Source of the DNA: an uncultured Clostridia bacterium
GTDB taxonomy: Bacteria > Bacillota > Clostridia > TANB77 > CAG-465
Direction: 5' to 3'
NCBI GenBank assembly: GCA_934162655.1
Contig: CAKPJL010000009.1
Span: 1 to 33,208, forward strand
Length of the DNA: 33,208 nt
Part shown: positions 24,717-32,907 of the stretch, piece by piece
How positions within the stretch are numbered: position 1 is the stretch's first letter
How the letters are laid out: every line of letters starts with the position of its first letter
Made by a program: the position numbers and the translations under genes
The notes under the pieces: model-generated
What the model was told of the DNA's origin: nothing
The model's database searches: none
Seen by the model: the letters and a program-made list of their open reading frames with translations, nothing else

Positions 24717-25535
24717 TTATCTACAAATAGATTTTACATTTATATTTATACCAAACAGATTAATACCTGCCGCATTGTCAAGTGCATATACAATAGCATT
24801 TTTTAGCCCCTGACACACCTGCGGTATTCTCATGCCATATCTTAGCTCAACTTCAATATCAAGTTTCATTCCATAATTAAATTTAGATGTATTAATTTTA
24901 TATACTCTAGTAACTCCGTCAACCTTTAGTGCTACATGACTTATTATAGAATTAATAGCATTTTCAGCAATAATATACTTTCCAAGATAGCTATAAGTTG
25001 GTCTTATGATAGTCTTTTCTGTCATTTCTAGTTCTTTTGAATTATCTTTATTCTTAAAAGAAAGATTTTTTAGTGAATCCATAAAATACCCAGAAAATTG
25101 TTTTTTTATTTCAAGAGTAGGAACTGGCACTACATGTTTTCCTTCTTGATTTCTTGAACGTGTAGCTTCCATTCTTTGTTCTTCTGTGGTTACATCTTCT
25201 ATATAAATGGTTTTATATATACTTCCAAGCTTTAAATTACTTGCTATTTTATCTACCATTTCATCAGATGTTCCAAGAATTAAAATCTTATCTGGTTTTT
25301 CACTTTTTATAGTATCAATCATTTCATTTGCTCTTAACTCATCTAGAAATATTGCAGCTTTTACTGAACCAATTTTACTTGATTCAGTTTTAGCTGAACG
25401 ACCTGCAATTACTTTACTGTTTTTAATAAGTATTGCGTCATCTATTATATAAGATATACCATTTTGTTTTGCTACCATTTGAGCATTATAACTCTTTCCT
25501 GTACCAGTCTTACCAACAAATGCATATATTTGCAA
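24717..25535 (-). CDS. P-loop NTPase fused to an Asp23/Gls24 domain
   Basis: A 272-residue fusion. The N-terminus is a P-loop NTPase with Walker A GKTGTGKS at 8-15, a possible Walker B in AIFLDE (61-66) and a Rossmann-like strand ILILGTSDE (84-92). After a Lys-rich linker, residues about 187-270 form an Asp23/Gls24 domain (YIIAENAINSIISHVALKV, then VELRYGMRIPQVCQGLKNAI and LFGININVKSI). Asp23 proteins are linked to envelope stress and membrane-associated complexes in Firmicutes. The start is a TTG with AGGAG 9 to 10 bases upstream; the overlapping ATG is out of frame. It follows pnp by 26 bases and precedes the anchored DUF3298-like gene. Confidence 0.82.
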   Translation of the reverse strand: MQIYAFVGKTGTGKSYNAQMVAKQNGISYIIDDAILIKNSKVIAGRSAKTESSKIGSVKAAIFLDELRANEMIDTIKSEKPDKILILGTSDEMVDKIASNLKLGSIYKTIYIEDVTTEEQRMEATRSRNQEGKHVVPVPTLEIKKQFSGYFMDSLKNLSFKNKDNSKELEMTEKTIIRPTYSYLGKYIIAENAINSIISHVALKVDGVTRVYKINTSKFNYGMKLDIEVELRYGMRIPQVCQGLKNAIVYALDNAAGINLFGININVKSICR

Positions 25536-25561
25536 TAAAATTCATCTCCTAAATTTTAAAA

Positions 25562-27673
25562 TTATTCTTCACTTATAGCATCTTTTGCTGACAAACTAAA
25601 TTTGCCATCTTCTTTTCCTATTTCAGTAACTTTAACTAATATTTCATCTCCAACTGACAAGGCGTCTTCTACCTTCTCAATTCTTTTTTTAGATATTTTA
25701 GAAATGTGGAGCATTCCTTCTTTTCCTGGTAATACTTCTACTAAAGCTCCAAATGGGAATAATTTAGTAACTTTTCCCATATATACTTCCCCAAGTTCTA
25801 CTTCACGAGTCAAGTTTTCTATCATCACAATTGCTTTATCTATATTTTCTTGTTCAACTCCTGCAACCATAACTGTACCATCATCTTCTATATCTATTTT
25901 TACACCAGTTGCCTCTATTATCTTATTAATTGTTTTTCCACCAGATCCTATTACATCACGAATCTTATCTGGGTTGATTTTTACTTGTTCTATTTTTGGT
26001 GCATACTTTGACAAATGTGTTCTTGGTTTATCAATTACTTTTAACATCACTTCATCAAGTATGTATGCTCTTGCTTTTTTAGTTCTTTCAAAAGCTTCTT
26101 CTATAATTTTATATGTTAGACCTTCTACTTTAATATCTACTTGAATAGCTGTTATACCATTTTTTGTTCCAGCAACTTTAAAATCCATATCTCCGAAAAA
26201 ATCTTCTATTCCTTGAATATCAGTTACCATCACATAATCATTAATGTCACCATTTCTTGTAAACAATCCTGTTGATATACCTGCAACTGGCTCTTTTATT
26301 GGTACACCTGCATCCATTAGGGCAAGTGTTGAGCCACATACGCTACCTTGTGATGTTGATCCATTTGAGCTTAAAACTTCTGATACAACTCTTATAGTAT
26401 ATGGGAATTCCTCTTTTGAAGGTATTACTGGTTCAAGTGCTCTTTCTGCAAGTGCCCCATGTCCTATTTCACGGCGACCTGGGCCACGTGATGATCTAGC
26501 CTCACCAACACTATATGGTGGAAAATTATAATGATGTATATATCTTTTTGAAACTTCTTCATCAAGTCCGTCTAATTCTTGTTCATCAGATGTTGTTCCA
26601 AGTGTTACCATAGATAGTACCTGTGTTCTTCCGCGACTAAATAGTGCACTACCATGTACACGACTAAACAAGCCAACTTCTGCTGACAAATCTCTAATTT
26701 GGTCAAGACCTCTGCTATCTACACGTGTATGCTCATCTGTTACAAGAGCTCTTACAGCTTTCTTTTCTGCTTTATACAAAGCCTCAGATATCATAGATTT
26801 ATTTTCTTGATATTTCTCTTCACCAAATTCTTTTATATATTCTTCTTTTACAAATTCATTTACTTCATCAACTGCCACATCCCTATCTAGCTTATCTTTT
26901 GCAAGTACAGCAGCTCTAAATTTATCTTTTGCTATTTTTTCAATATACATAGCAAGCTCTTCTGGAACTGCAAAAGATTTATAAGTTGCTTTTTTCTTTC
27001 CTACTTCATCTTTTATTTGTTTAATAAATTTACATACTTTTTTTATCTCTTCATGTGCTACTTTTATAGCCTCAAGCATTACATCATCTGGTACTTCCTT
27101 TGCTCCTGCTTCAATCATACAAACAAGATTTTCAGTACCTGATACTGTAAGATCAAGTGTTGACACTTCACGTTGTTTTAGATCTGGGTTTAATACAATT
27201 TTTCCATCTACTATACCAACTTTTATTGAACCTACTAGTTTATCAAAAGGTATATCAGAAATATTTAGAGCTATTGAAGCACCAAGAGATGCTACAACCT
27301 CTGGCAAAACATCAGGATCTACTGCAAGAACAAGTGCATTTATTGATGTATCATTTCTATAATCCTTTGGGAAAAGTGGTCTTATTGGTCTATCAATAAC
27401 ACGAGATGCAAGAATTGCTTTTGTTGAAGGTTTTCCTTCTCTTTTTATAAATCCGCCAGGTATTTTTCCTACTGCATATAATCTTTCTTCATAATCAACT
27501 GAAAGTGGTAAAAAGTCTATTCCCTCTTTTGCCTCTTTTGACATAGTAACATTTACAAGTACAGCAGTCTCTCCAAGTCTTACAAGACATGAACCATTAG
27601 CAAGTCCTGCCATTTTACCAGTTTCTACAACTAACTTTCTACCAGCGAAGGTAGTTTCAAAAACTTTATACAT
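25562..27673 (-). CDS. pnp: Polynucleotide phosphorylase
   Basis: A 703-residue 3'-5' phosphorolytic exoribonuclease. The order is RNase PH domain 1 (about 1-140), an alpha-helical linker, RNase PH domain 2 (about 310-545, with SSNGSTSQGSVCGSTLALMD), a KH domain (IRDVIGSGGKTINKI), and a C-terminal S1 domain (YMGKVTKLFPFGALVEVLPG). The catalytic stretch DFFGDMDFKVAGTKNGITA, with its conserved Asp pair, is intact, and the length is standard. It leads the long operon to lysS. AAAGGAGG precedes the ATG, and a long leader hairpin (27703-27775) follows the promoter and could mediate autoregulation. Confidence 0.98.
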   Translation of the reverse strand: MYKVFETTFAGRKLVVETGKMAGLANGSCLVRLGETAVLVNVTMSKEAKEGIDFLPLSVDYEERLYAVGKIPGGFIKREGKPSTKAILASRVIDRPIRPLFPKDYRNDTSINALVLAVDPDVLPEVVASLGASIALNISDIPFDKLVGSIKVGIVDGKIVLNPDLKQREVSTLDLTVSGTENLVCMIEAGAKEVPDDVMLEAIKVAHEEIKKVCKFIKQIKDEVGKKKATYKSFAVPEELAMYIEKIAKDKFRAAVLAKDKLDRDVAVDEVNEFVKEEYIKEFGEEKYQENKSMISEALYKAEKKAVRALVTDEHTRVDSRGLDQIRDLSAEVGLFSRVHGSALFSRGRTQVLSMVTLGTTSDEQELDGLDEEVSKRYIHHYNFPPYSVGEARSSRGPGRREIGHGALAERALEPVIPSKEEFPYTIRVVSEVLSSNGSTSQGSVCGSTLALMDAGVPIKEPVAGISTGLFTRNGDINDYVMVTDIQGIEDFFGDMDFKVAGTKNGITAIQVDIKVEGLTYKIIEEAFERTKKARAYILDEVMLKVIDKPRTHLSKYAPKIEQVKINPDKIRDVIGSGGKTINKIIEATGVKIDIEDDGTVMVAGVEQENIDKAIVMIENLTREVELGEVYMGKVTKLFPFGALVEVLPGKEGMLHISKISKKRIEKVEDALSVGDEILVKVTEIGKEDGKFSLSAKDAISEE

Positions 27674-27702
27674 ATTATTCCTCCTTTAATTTTATGTATA
27701 TA

Positions 27703-27775
27703 AGTGGAGTATGTAATAATAATTTCTAGACATAATAAAATATACCCACAAATTATTACTACAAACATCTCCACT
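27703..27775 (-). promoter_or_regulatory. Long hairpin at the 5' end of the pnp leader
   Basis: In the pnp transcript AGUGGAG (27775-27769) pairs with CUCCACU (27709-27703), and a 14-base arm (27763-27750) pairs with 27725-27712 with one G-U, separated by a 5/2 internal loop. The apical loop is 24 bases. Predicted transcription start at about 27779 puts the hairpin at the extreme 5' end, 29 bases upstream of the pnp ATG, leaving the ribosome site free. In E. coli a similar leader stem is cut by RNase III and then attacked by PNPase; this analogy is an inference. Confidence 0.7.
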
Positions 27776-27785
27776 AACTTTGCAT

Positions 27786-27814
27786 ATTATACTATATTTT
27801 AAAAAATACTTCAA
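27786..27814 (-). promoter_or_regulatory. SigA promoter of the pnp-lysS gene run
   Basis: Minus-strand TTGAAG (27814-27809), 17 bases, TATAAT (27791-27786). Leader length before the pnp ATG is about 106 bases. Confidence 0.8.
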
Positions 27815-27821
27815 GTAAATA

Positions 27822-27847
27822 GAAAAAAAATGAGCTAAAACAGCCCA
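27822..27847 (-). terminator. Terminator of the receiver/pseudokinase gene
   Basis: Minus-strand TGGGCT (27847-27842) pairs with AGCTCA (27836-27831) with one G-T, extended by A/T pairs, then eight T (27829-27822). It begins nine bases after the stop codon. Confidence 0.7.
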
Positions 27848-27855
27848 CTTTTTAT

Positions 27856-28851
27856 CTATTTTTTTATTTGTAAAGTTATTTTATCATCTTCATAAGATAT
27901 TTCTAATTCTTGTATAGCAGATATTACTTTATATACTGAATATAGCTTATTTTTATCAATATTTTTTATGCTTTTAGAATCAATATTAAAATACCAATTT
28001 TGCTCATCATCTGTTATAACAAAAGTTACCTCTTCCCCTTTTTCTGAACAAATTATTGCTTGTTTTAGTATAGCACAGACAATAAATAAAGAATCATTAA
28101 TCCTTCCCTTCATATATCCGCTACTTTTTAATGCTACTTTTGATTTATATAAGACATTATACTCTCTTGCAATATTTTTAGCAATCGCATCTACCACTGT
28201 TACTACTTCTTCATCAGATAAAATATTTTCACTATTAGCACTAGTAAGTATTGCATTAAGTATTCTATCTACCTTTTCGAGTGATTTTTTATTTAAATTG
28301 TACATATCAGATATCTTTTCATTACCACTAGATATCAAATTAGTTGCCTCAATTCCTGCACTAACAGAAAGCAATACTTGTTTTATTTCACTTGCAATTG
28401 ACACCATAAGGTCACCCATAGCTGAATTTTTATATTTGGTAAGTTCTATTTCATTTTGTTGATTTACTATTCTTACAGCAGATATTATTTCAAGCTCAAG
28501 TCTTGAGATACCCTCTGTTTTGTCAAAATAGTTTTGAATATTTAACCTTTTTAGCATTTGAGCTGGTGGATTTTGACCAGAAAATCCTGTTTGAAGTATT
28601 ATAATTATCTCTTGGTTTTTCTTTCTTACTTTTTCTATAACTTGTTCACCAGTCATGTCTGGCATATAGAAATCTAAAAGCAATATTTGATAGTTTTTGC
28701 TATTTAATTTTTCAAGAGCTACACTACCACCGTCAGCTATATCAATATTATATCCCATCTGCTTTAAGAAAGCAGATGTCATATTTAAATAATCTTTATC
28801 ATCATCTACTAATAAAATATTAACATTTTTAATTATATCTTGATATATCAT
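27856..28851 (-). CDS. Receiver domain fused to a histidine-less DHp/kinase-like domain
   Basis: A 331-residue two-part signalling protein. Residues 10-130 are a receiver domain with the acidic pocket D16-D18, phosphoacceptor D60 (LLLDFYMP), T88 and K111, all intact. Residues about 143-205 resemble a histidine-kinase dimerisation helix, but the position of the phospho-histidine is Ser: S154 in IASEIKQVLL where kinases have IAHEIxxPL. The rest (about 220-331) looks like a shrunken ATPase domain: NDSLFIVCAILKQAI sits where an N-box would be, with no recognisable G boxes. It therefore cannot autophosphorylate in the usual way and may bind or modulate another kinase. It lies 58 bases after the sensor kinase gene with a GGGGGG ribosome site. 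Confidence 0.75.
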   Translation of the reverse strand: MIYQDIIKNVNILLVDDDKDYLNMTSAFLKQMGYNIDIADGGSVALEKLNSKNYQILLLDFYMPDMTGEQVIEKVRKKNQEIIIILQTGFSGQNPPAQMLKRLNIQNYFDKTEGISRLELEIISAVRIVNQQNEIELTKYKNSAMGDLMVSIASEIKQVLLSVSAGIEATNLISSGNEKISDMYNLNKKSLEKVDRILNAILTSANSENILSDEEVVTVVDAIAKNIAREYNVLYKSKVALKSSGYMKGRINDSLFIVCAILKQAIICSEKGEEVTFVITDDEQNWYFNIDSKSIKNIDKNKLYSVYKVISAIQELEISYEDDKITLQIKK

Positions 28852-28909
28852 ATTTCCCCCCTAATTTTTATAAATTTATTATATTATAAAATTTTAAGAA
28901 AATAAAGAC

Positions 28910-30370
28910 TTATTTATCAATTTCAAAATAAAATGTAGAACCAATTCCTTTTTTACTTTCTACCCCATATATTCCATTGTGTTTTTCTATAATATTTTTA
29001 GCTATTGCAAGTCCAAGGCCACTTCCTTTATCATTTCTTGAATAGTTTTTATCTGCCCTGTAATATCTATTCCAAATATATTCTATTTTATCTTCATCAA
29101 TTCCTTCACCATTGTCTATTACTTCTACCCTTACTTTTTTTGATATATCTTTTATATTTATAGTAATTTTTTTGTTTTCTCCTGTATGATTTATAGCATT
29201 ACTAAAAAAGTTATAGATTACTTGCTCTATTTTAGTCTTATCTGCATATACTATTAGATTTTTTGGAGAAACTATGCTAAATTTACATTTTTTTAAGTCA
29301 TATCCAATCTTAAAACTATCTACAATATGTGATGCCACTTCACAAATATTAAACCTTTCCTTATTTAAAGCTTCATTGCTACTTTCAATTTTAGATAAAT
29401 CAAGCATGTCATTTACAAGCCTTGTAAGTCTATCTGTTTCAGAAACTATTATTTTTAAATCTTGTTCCCTTTTTTGTTTATTATCTCCTGAAAGGTCAAG
29501 TATTTTTTCAGAATATGCCTTTATCATGGTTAGAGGTGTTTTTAAGTCGTGAGATACATTTGCTATTAGTTCTTTTCTTATTTTATCTGTTTTTGACAGT
29601 TTATCTGTTGCATAATTTAGAGTGTTTGCTAATTTATCAAATTCATAGTATCCAGAGTTTTCAAAATGTACATTATAGTTTCCATTAGCTAAAATTTCTG
29701 CACTTTTTGTCATTTTCTCGATTGGTTTACTTAATTTATTTGATAAAAATATAGATATTATAGCAGAAATAATAAGAGATATTATAGTTATATATATTAG
29801 CTGACTTTGAAGCACTGTTGTTGTCGAGTCTATGGGGTCAATTGAAGCAACTATAACAAGACATGCACTAGAATTTTCTAAAATTCTTGAATGTACAAAA
29901 ATTTCTGATTTAAATCTATCTATTTTTAAAACAGAATTTATCTTTTTTGGATTTTCCTGCATAGTTTTTTTTACAATAGTAGCCCCATCAATATTTACCA
30001 TTTTAGAAGGTCCAAAATCTATCCCTTTTCTTTGTTCATTTGTAGGACTTTTGCTATTCTTATCAAATGGTATTTGCATATCATATAAATTAGAATTTGT
30101 AGAATAAATAATATTTCCCTCTAAATCATATAACATTATACTTGACACATTTTTATATGCAAGACTATCAATATAATCTGTATAATTCTCCTCTAAATAA
30201 TTATTTTCAATTTCATCTGCTATTTTAAGTATTTCTGTTTTTTTCATTTGACTATAATAACTTTGTAAAAAAATAACTTGCATAGACCAAAGAAGTACAA
30301 ATATAAGTATTGAAAAAAATAGAAAATAAAGCCACAACTTGAAATTTAATGTTTTTAAATTAATCTTCAA
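28910..30370 (-). CDS. Membrane sensor histidine kinase
   Basis: A 486-residue two-helix sensor kinase: helices at about 12-36 and 191-210, an extracytoplasmic sensor region of about 150 residues between them, a HAMP region (SNKLSKPIEKMTKSAEILANG), the DHp domain with H274 in NVSHDLKTPLTMIKAYSEKI, and a complete ATPase domain with N box NFFSNAINHT, G1 DNGEGID and G2 GSGLGLAIAKNIIEKH. It belongs to the HisKA group often paired with OmpR-type regulators. Translation appears to start at a TTG with GGGG 7 bases upstream, inside the end of the regulator gene (11-base overlap). The signal is not known. Confidence 0.94.
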   Translation of the reverse strand: MKINLKTLNFKLWLYFLFFSILIFVLLWSMQVIFLQSYYSQMKKTEILKIADEIENNYLEENYTDYIDSLAYKNVSSIMLYDLEGNIIYSTNSNLYDMQIPFDKNSKSPTNEQRKGIDFGPSKMVNIDGATIVKKTMQENPKKINSVLKIDRFKSEIFVHSRILENSSACLVIVASIDPIDSTTTVLQSQLIYITIISLIISAIISIFLSNKLSKPIEKMTKSAEILANGNYNVHFENSGYYEFDKLANTLNYATDKLSKTDKIRKELIANVSHDLKTPLTMIKAYSEKILDLSGDNKQKREQDLKIIVSETDRLTRLVNDMLDLSKIESSNEALNKERFNICEVASHIVDSFKIGYDLKKCKFSIVSPKNLIVYADKTKIEQVIYNFFSNAINHTGENKKITINIKDISKKVRVEVIDNGEGIDEDKIEYIWNRYYRADKNYSRNDKGSGLGLAIAKNIIEKHNGIYGVESKKGIGSTFYFEIDK

Positions 30371-31043
30371 ATTTATACCCCATTCCTCTTACTGTTACTA
30401 TCTTATCTCTATATTTACCAATGCTATTTCTTAACATTTTTACATGTGTGTCTACTGTTCTATCTTCTCCAAAAAAATCATATCCCCACACATTTGATAG
30501 GATTTGTTCACGAGACAAGGCAATATTTTTATTTACAACTAAATATAGCAAAAGTTCATATTCTTTTGGTGTAAGATCTATTTTTTTATCATCTATGAAT
30601 ACATTTCTTCCAAGCCTATCTATTACAAGACTATCAAAACATAGCTTTTCTTTTTCTATTTTGCATGAATTTTCATCTTTGTTATTTCTTGAAATAATAA
30701 CTTTAACTCTTGCCATAAGTTCTTTTGGGCTAAATGGTTTTGTTACATAATCATCAATTCCAAGTTCAAATCCTAATAACTTATCATATTCTTTTCCCCT
30801 TGCAGATAGCATTAAAAAAGGGACATTTTCATCAATTTTTCTTATTTCCCTTACTGTGGCAAATCCATCTAACTTTGGCATCATAACATCCATTATTATT
30901 AGATCATATTTACTTTTCTTACACATTTCTACTGCATATATTCCATCTTCTGCCTCATATACCTCATATCCTGAATATGTTGCATACTCTTTTATTACAT
31001 TCCTAATATCTTGTTCGTCATCTACTATAAGAATTTTTTCCAA
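30360..31043 (-). CDS. OmpR/PhoB-family response regulator
   Basis: A 227-residue DNA-binding regulator with an N-terminal receiver (acidic pair D8-D9, phosphoacceptor D52 in IIMDVMMPKLDG, S80 in the switch position, K102 in YVTKPFS) and a C-terminal winged-helix domain (LTPKEYELLLYLVVNKN, then GEDRTVDTHVKMLRNSIG). The GTG three codons upstream overlaps the GGAG ribosome site, so I prefer the TTG at 31043, giving MEKILIVDDEQ. The kinase gene overlaps its end, and the receiver/pseudokinase gene follows, so the three may form one circuit. Confidence 0.94.
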   Translation of the reverse strand: MEKILIVDDEQDIRNVIKEYATYSGYEVYEAEDGIYAVEMCKKSKYDLIIMDVMMPKLDGFATVREIRKIDENVPFLMLSARGKEYDKLLGFELGIDDYVTKPFSPKELMARVKVIISRNNKDENSCKIEKEKLCFDSLVIDRLGRNVFIDDKKIDLTPKEYELLLYLVVNKNIALSREQILSNVWGYDFFGEDRTVDTHVKMLRNSIGKYRDKIVTVRGMGYKFED

Positions 31044-31067
31044 ATTAATCACTCCAATACTTATTTT

Positions 31068-31076
31068 ATTATAACA
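31068..31076 (-). promoter_or_regulatory. Possible extended -10 promoter of the two-component operon
   Basis: Minus-strand TGTTATAAT (31076-31068), about 25 bases before the regulator start; the -35 is poor. A second TATAAT lies at 31105-31100. Confidence 0.45.
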
Positions 31077-31140
31077 AACATATGTGAAAATTTAGTGTTA
31101 TTATAGTAAAATTTTAGCATATAAGGGTTAACTTTTCAAT

Positions 31141-31169
31141 AGAAAAAGACGAGTTTTTATACCCATCTT
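31141..31169 (-). terminator. Terminator of the peptide-binding protein gene
   Basis: Minus-strand AAGATGGGT (31169-31161) pairs over all nine positions with ACTCGTCTT (31154-31146), two G-T wobbles, loop of 6, followed by TTTCT. Confidence 0.75.
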
Positions 31170-31179
31170 ACCTTTAAAT

Positions 31180-32814
31180 TTATTTATTTAATTTTCCTAT
31201 ATTATCGTAATTTCTAAATATATTTAAGTAGCTAACATCTTCAAATCCTACAATATCTTTTTGATAAATAACAGATGTATTCGTAGCATAAATTCCAATA
31301 CATGCTACTTCGTAAGACATTGCATTATAAAGTTTTTCTACATTTTTATGAATTTCTTCTAGGCTACTGTTTTCTACATTTTGAATTTGTTCTCTTATTA
31401 TATCTGAGACCTCAATATAATCTTTTAAAAAGCCTATATCTGGTGTTTCATCTAAAATAACTTCTGCAAGAACGATATCATAGCTCTTTTCTTCAACTCT
31501 CTTACTTATTTGCAGGTCATCTAATCTTTCTATATTTATTCTAATACCATTTAACTCAACCATATTTTTAATTTGTTCTGCTATATTACACCTAGCTTCA
31601 TCTTCTGAATTTACTAAGAGATTCAAAATTGCCTGTCTTCCATCTTTTGTATAAATTCCGCCTTGCTTTTTCCAGCCATTTGAAAGCATTATATTATTTG
31701 CAGCAGTGATATCATACTTATATGATATCAAATTATTATATAAGTATGGTAAGTCAATTAATTCTAAATAAGAATTATTAAGAGATTTAATTATATCCTC
31801 TCTATTTATGCTATAAAGTATTGCCTGTCTTATCTCTTTTTGTGTAAACATTGAAGAACTAGTATTTCCAAGTAAAAATAATGTTTTACCATCTCTATAT
31901 CTTTTCATTCCATAATCATATTTTCCAATAAGCTTTAAAACATTATCAGATGATATAAACATTAAATCAAGTTCGTTTTTCTTAAACGCCTCTACCATAT
32001 CATCTGATATATCATATTTATTTAGACTAACAAATGATAAATTAGTAGTACCATTATTTTCACTATTGGTATACAAGATATTTCCATTTTCTTTTATTTG
32101 TGATGTATAGTAAATATTTTTAACATTCTTTGAAATATCATCATCTATATATATTGGAAAATCTAGATAATATATGAAGTAAGGATTAAAATCTTCTAGT
32201 GTAATTACTATCTCATATTCAGATGTTACTTTTACATCTTTTATACATTTCATCTTTCCATAAAAAATATTTTCCTTATTGCTTAATATTTTATAAAGTG
32301 CAGTTTTTACATTATCAGCAGTAATTTTATACCTGCTATCAAGTGTTATATAGTAATTTTTATCTTCTTTTTTTATAGATTTAGCAAGAACATAGTCTAC
32401 ACTATAATCCTTATTTATTCTTACAAGCGATTTAGTAGCTAAATTCAAATAAGTATCATTTATTATTAAATTGTTGGATTTAAAGATACTAACATTACCA
32501 TTTTGGACTATTCCTACTTTTAAATCATAGTTTTTTATATAATCTTTACCCTCATCATCAAAAAACACAGAAATTATAGGCATCTTTTCCTTATTTTTTA
32601 TTATTATACTAGATAAAATTCCAAGCAAAAATATAGCAAGCAAAGCAAAGAAGATTTTAACAATTGTAAGAGAAAAAATACTCTCTTTTCTAATCTTTCT
32701 TTGCTTATACTCACCATTTATATTGTACATACTAGCAAGCTTTTTTTGTTTTTTATTATAGCTTTTTCTTGCCACTTTTTTATATCTATCTTTTGCAATT
32801 ATTCTATCGTTCAA
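31180..32814 (-). CDS. Membrane-anchored peptide-binding protein (SBP_bac_5/OppA-like)
   Basis: A 544-residue protein with a very basic cytoplasmic tail of about 48 residues, one membrane helix (about 50-72) and an extracytoplasmic family 5 solute-binding domain. The fold shows in YVLAKSIKKEDKNYYITLDS, ADNVKTALYKIL, SMFTQKEIRQAILYSINRED and the later YKYDITAANNIMLSNGWKK segment, which are typical of OppA-like proteins. There is no lipobox Cys, unlike most Gram-positive binding proteins, and no permease or ATPase gene is in view. Start is a TTG with GGGTG 7 bases upstream; the nearby ATG ends after two codons. It may deliver peptides to a distant transporter or act as a sensor. Confidence 0.85.
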   Translation of the reverse strand: MNDRIIAKDRYKKVARKSYNKKQKKLASMYNINGEYKQRKIRKESIFSLTIVKIFFALLAIFLLGILSSIIIKNKEKMPIISVFFDDEGKDYIKNYDLKVGIVQNGNVSIFKSNNLIINDTYLNLATKSLVRINKDYSVDYVLAKSIKKEDKNYYITLDSRYKITADNVKTALYKILSNKENIFYGKMKCIKDVKVTSEYEIVITLEDFNPYFIYYLDFPIYIDDDISKNVKNIYYTSQIKENGNILYTNSENNGTTNLSFVSLNKYDISDDMVEAFKKNELDLMFISSDNVLKLIGKYDYGMKRYRDGKTLFLLGNTSSSMFTQKEIRQAILYSINREDIIKSLNNSYLELIDLPYLYNNLISYKYDITAANNIMLSNGWKKQGGIYTKDGRQAILNLLVNSEDEARCNIAEQIKNMVELNGIRINIERLDDLQISKRVEEKSYDIVLAEVILDETPDIGFLKDYIEVSDIIREQIQNVENSSLEEIHKNVEKLYNAMSYEVACIGIYATNTSVIYQKDIVGFEDVSYLNIFRNYDNIGKLNK

Positions 32815-32907
32815 ATCATTTCACCCACTTGTTTTGTAATTATTATTATCTTTTTTAAATATAAATATTACTCTTTTGTAACTTGACAAAACAAGATAAA
32901 TAAAACC

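Noticed and set aside
25602..26144. 180-codon plus-strand frame opposite pnp
   Set aside because: It is antisense to conserved pnp sequence, has no ribosome site and gives low-complexity Ser/Thr-rich translation.
27968..28462. 164-codon plus-strand frame opposite the receiver/pseudokinase gene
   Set aside because: Shadow of the real minus-strand gene, with no ribosome site and no recognisable domain.
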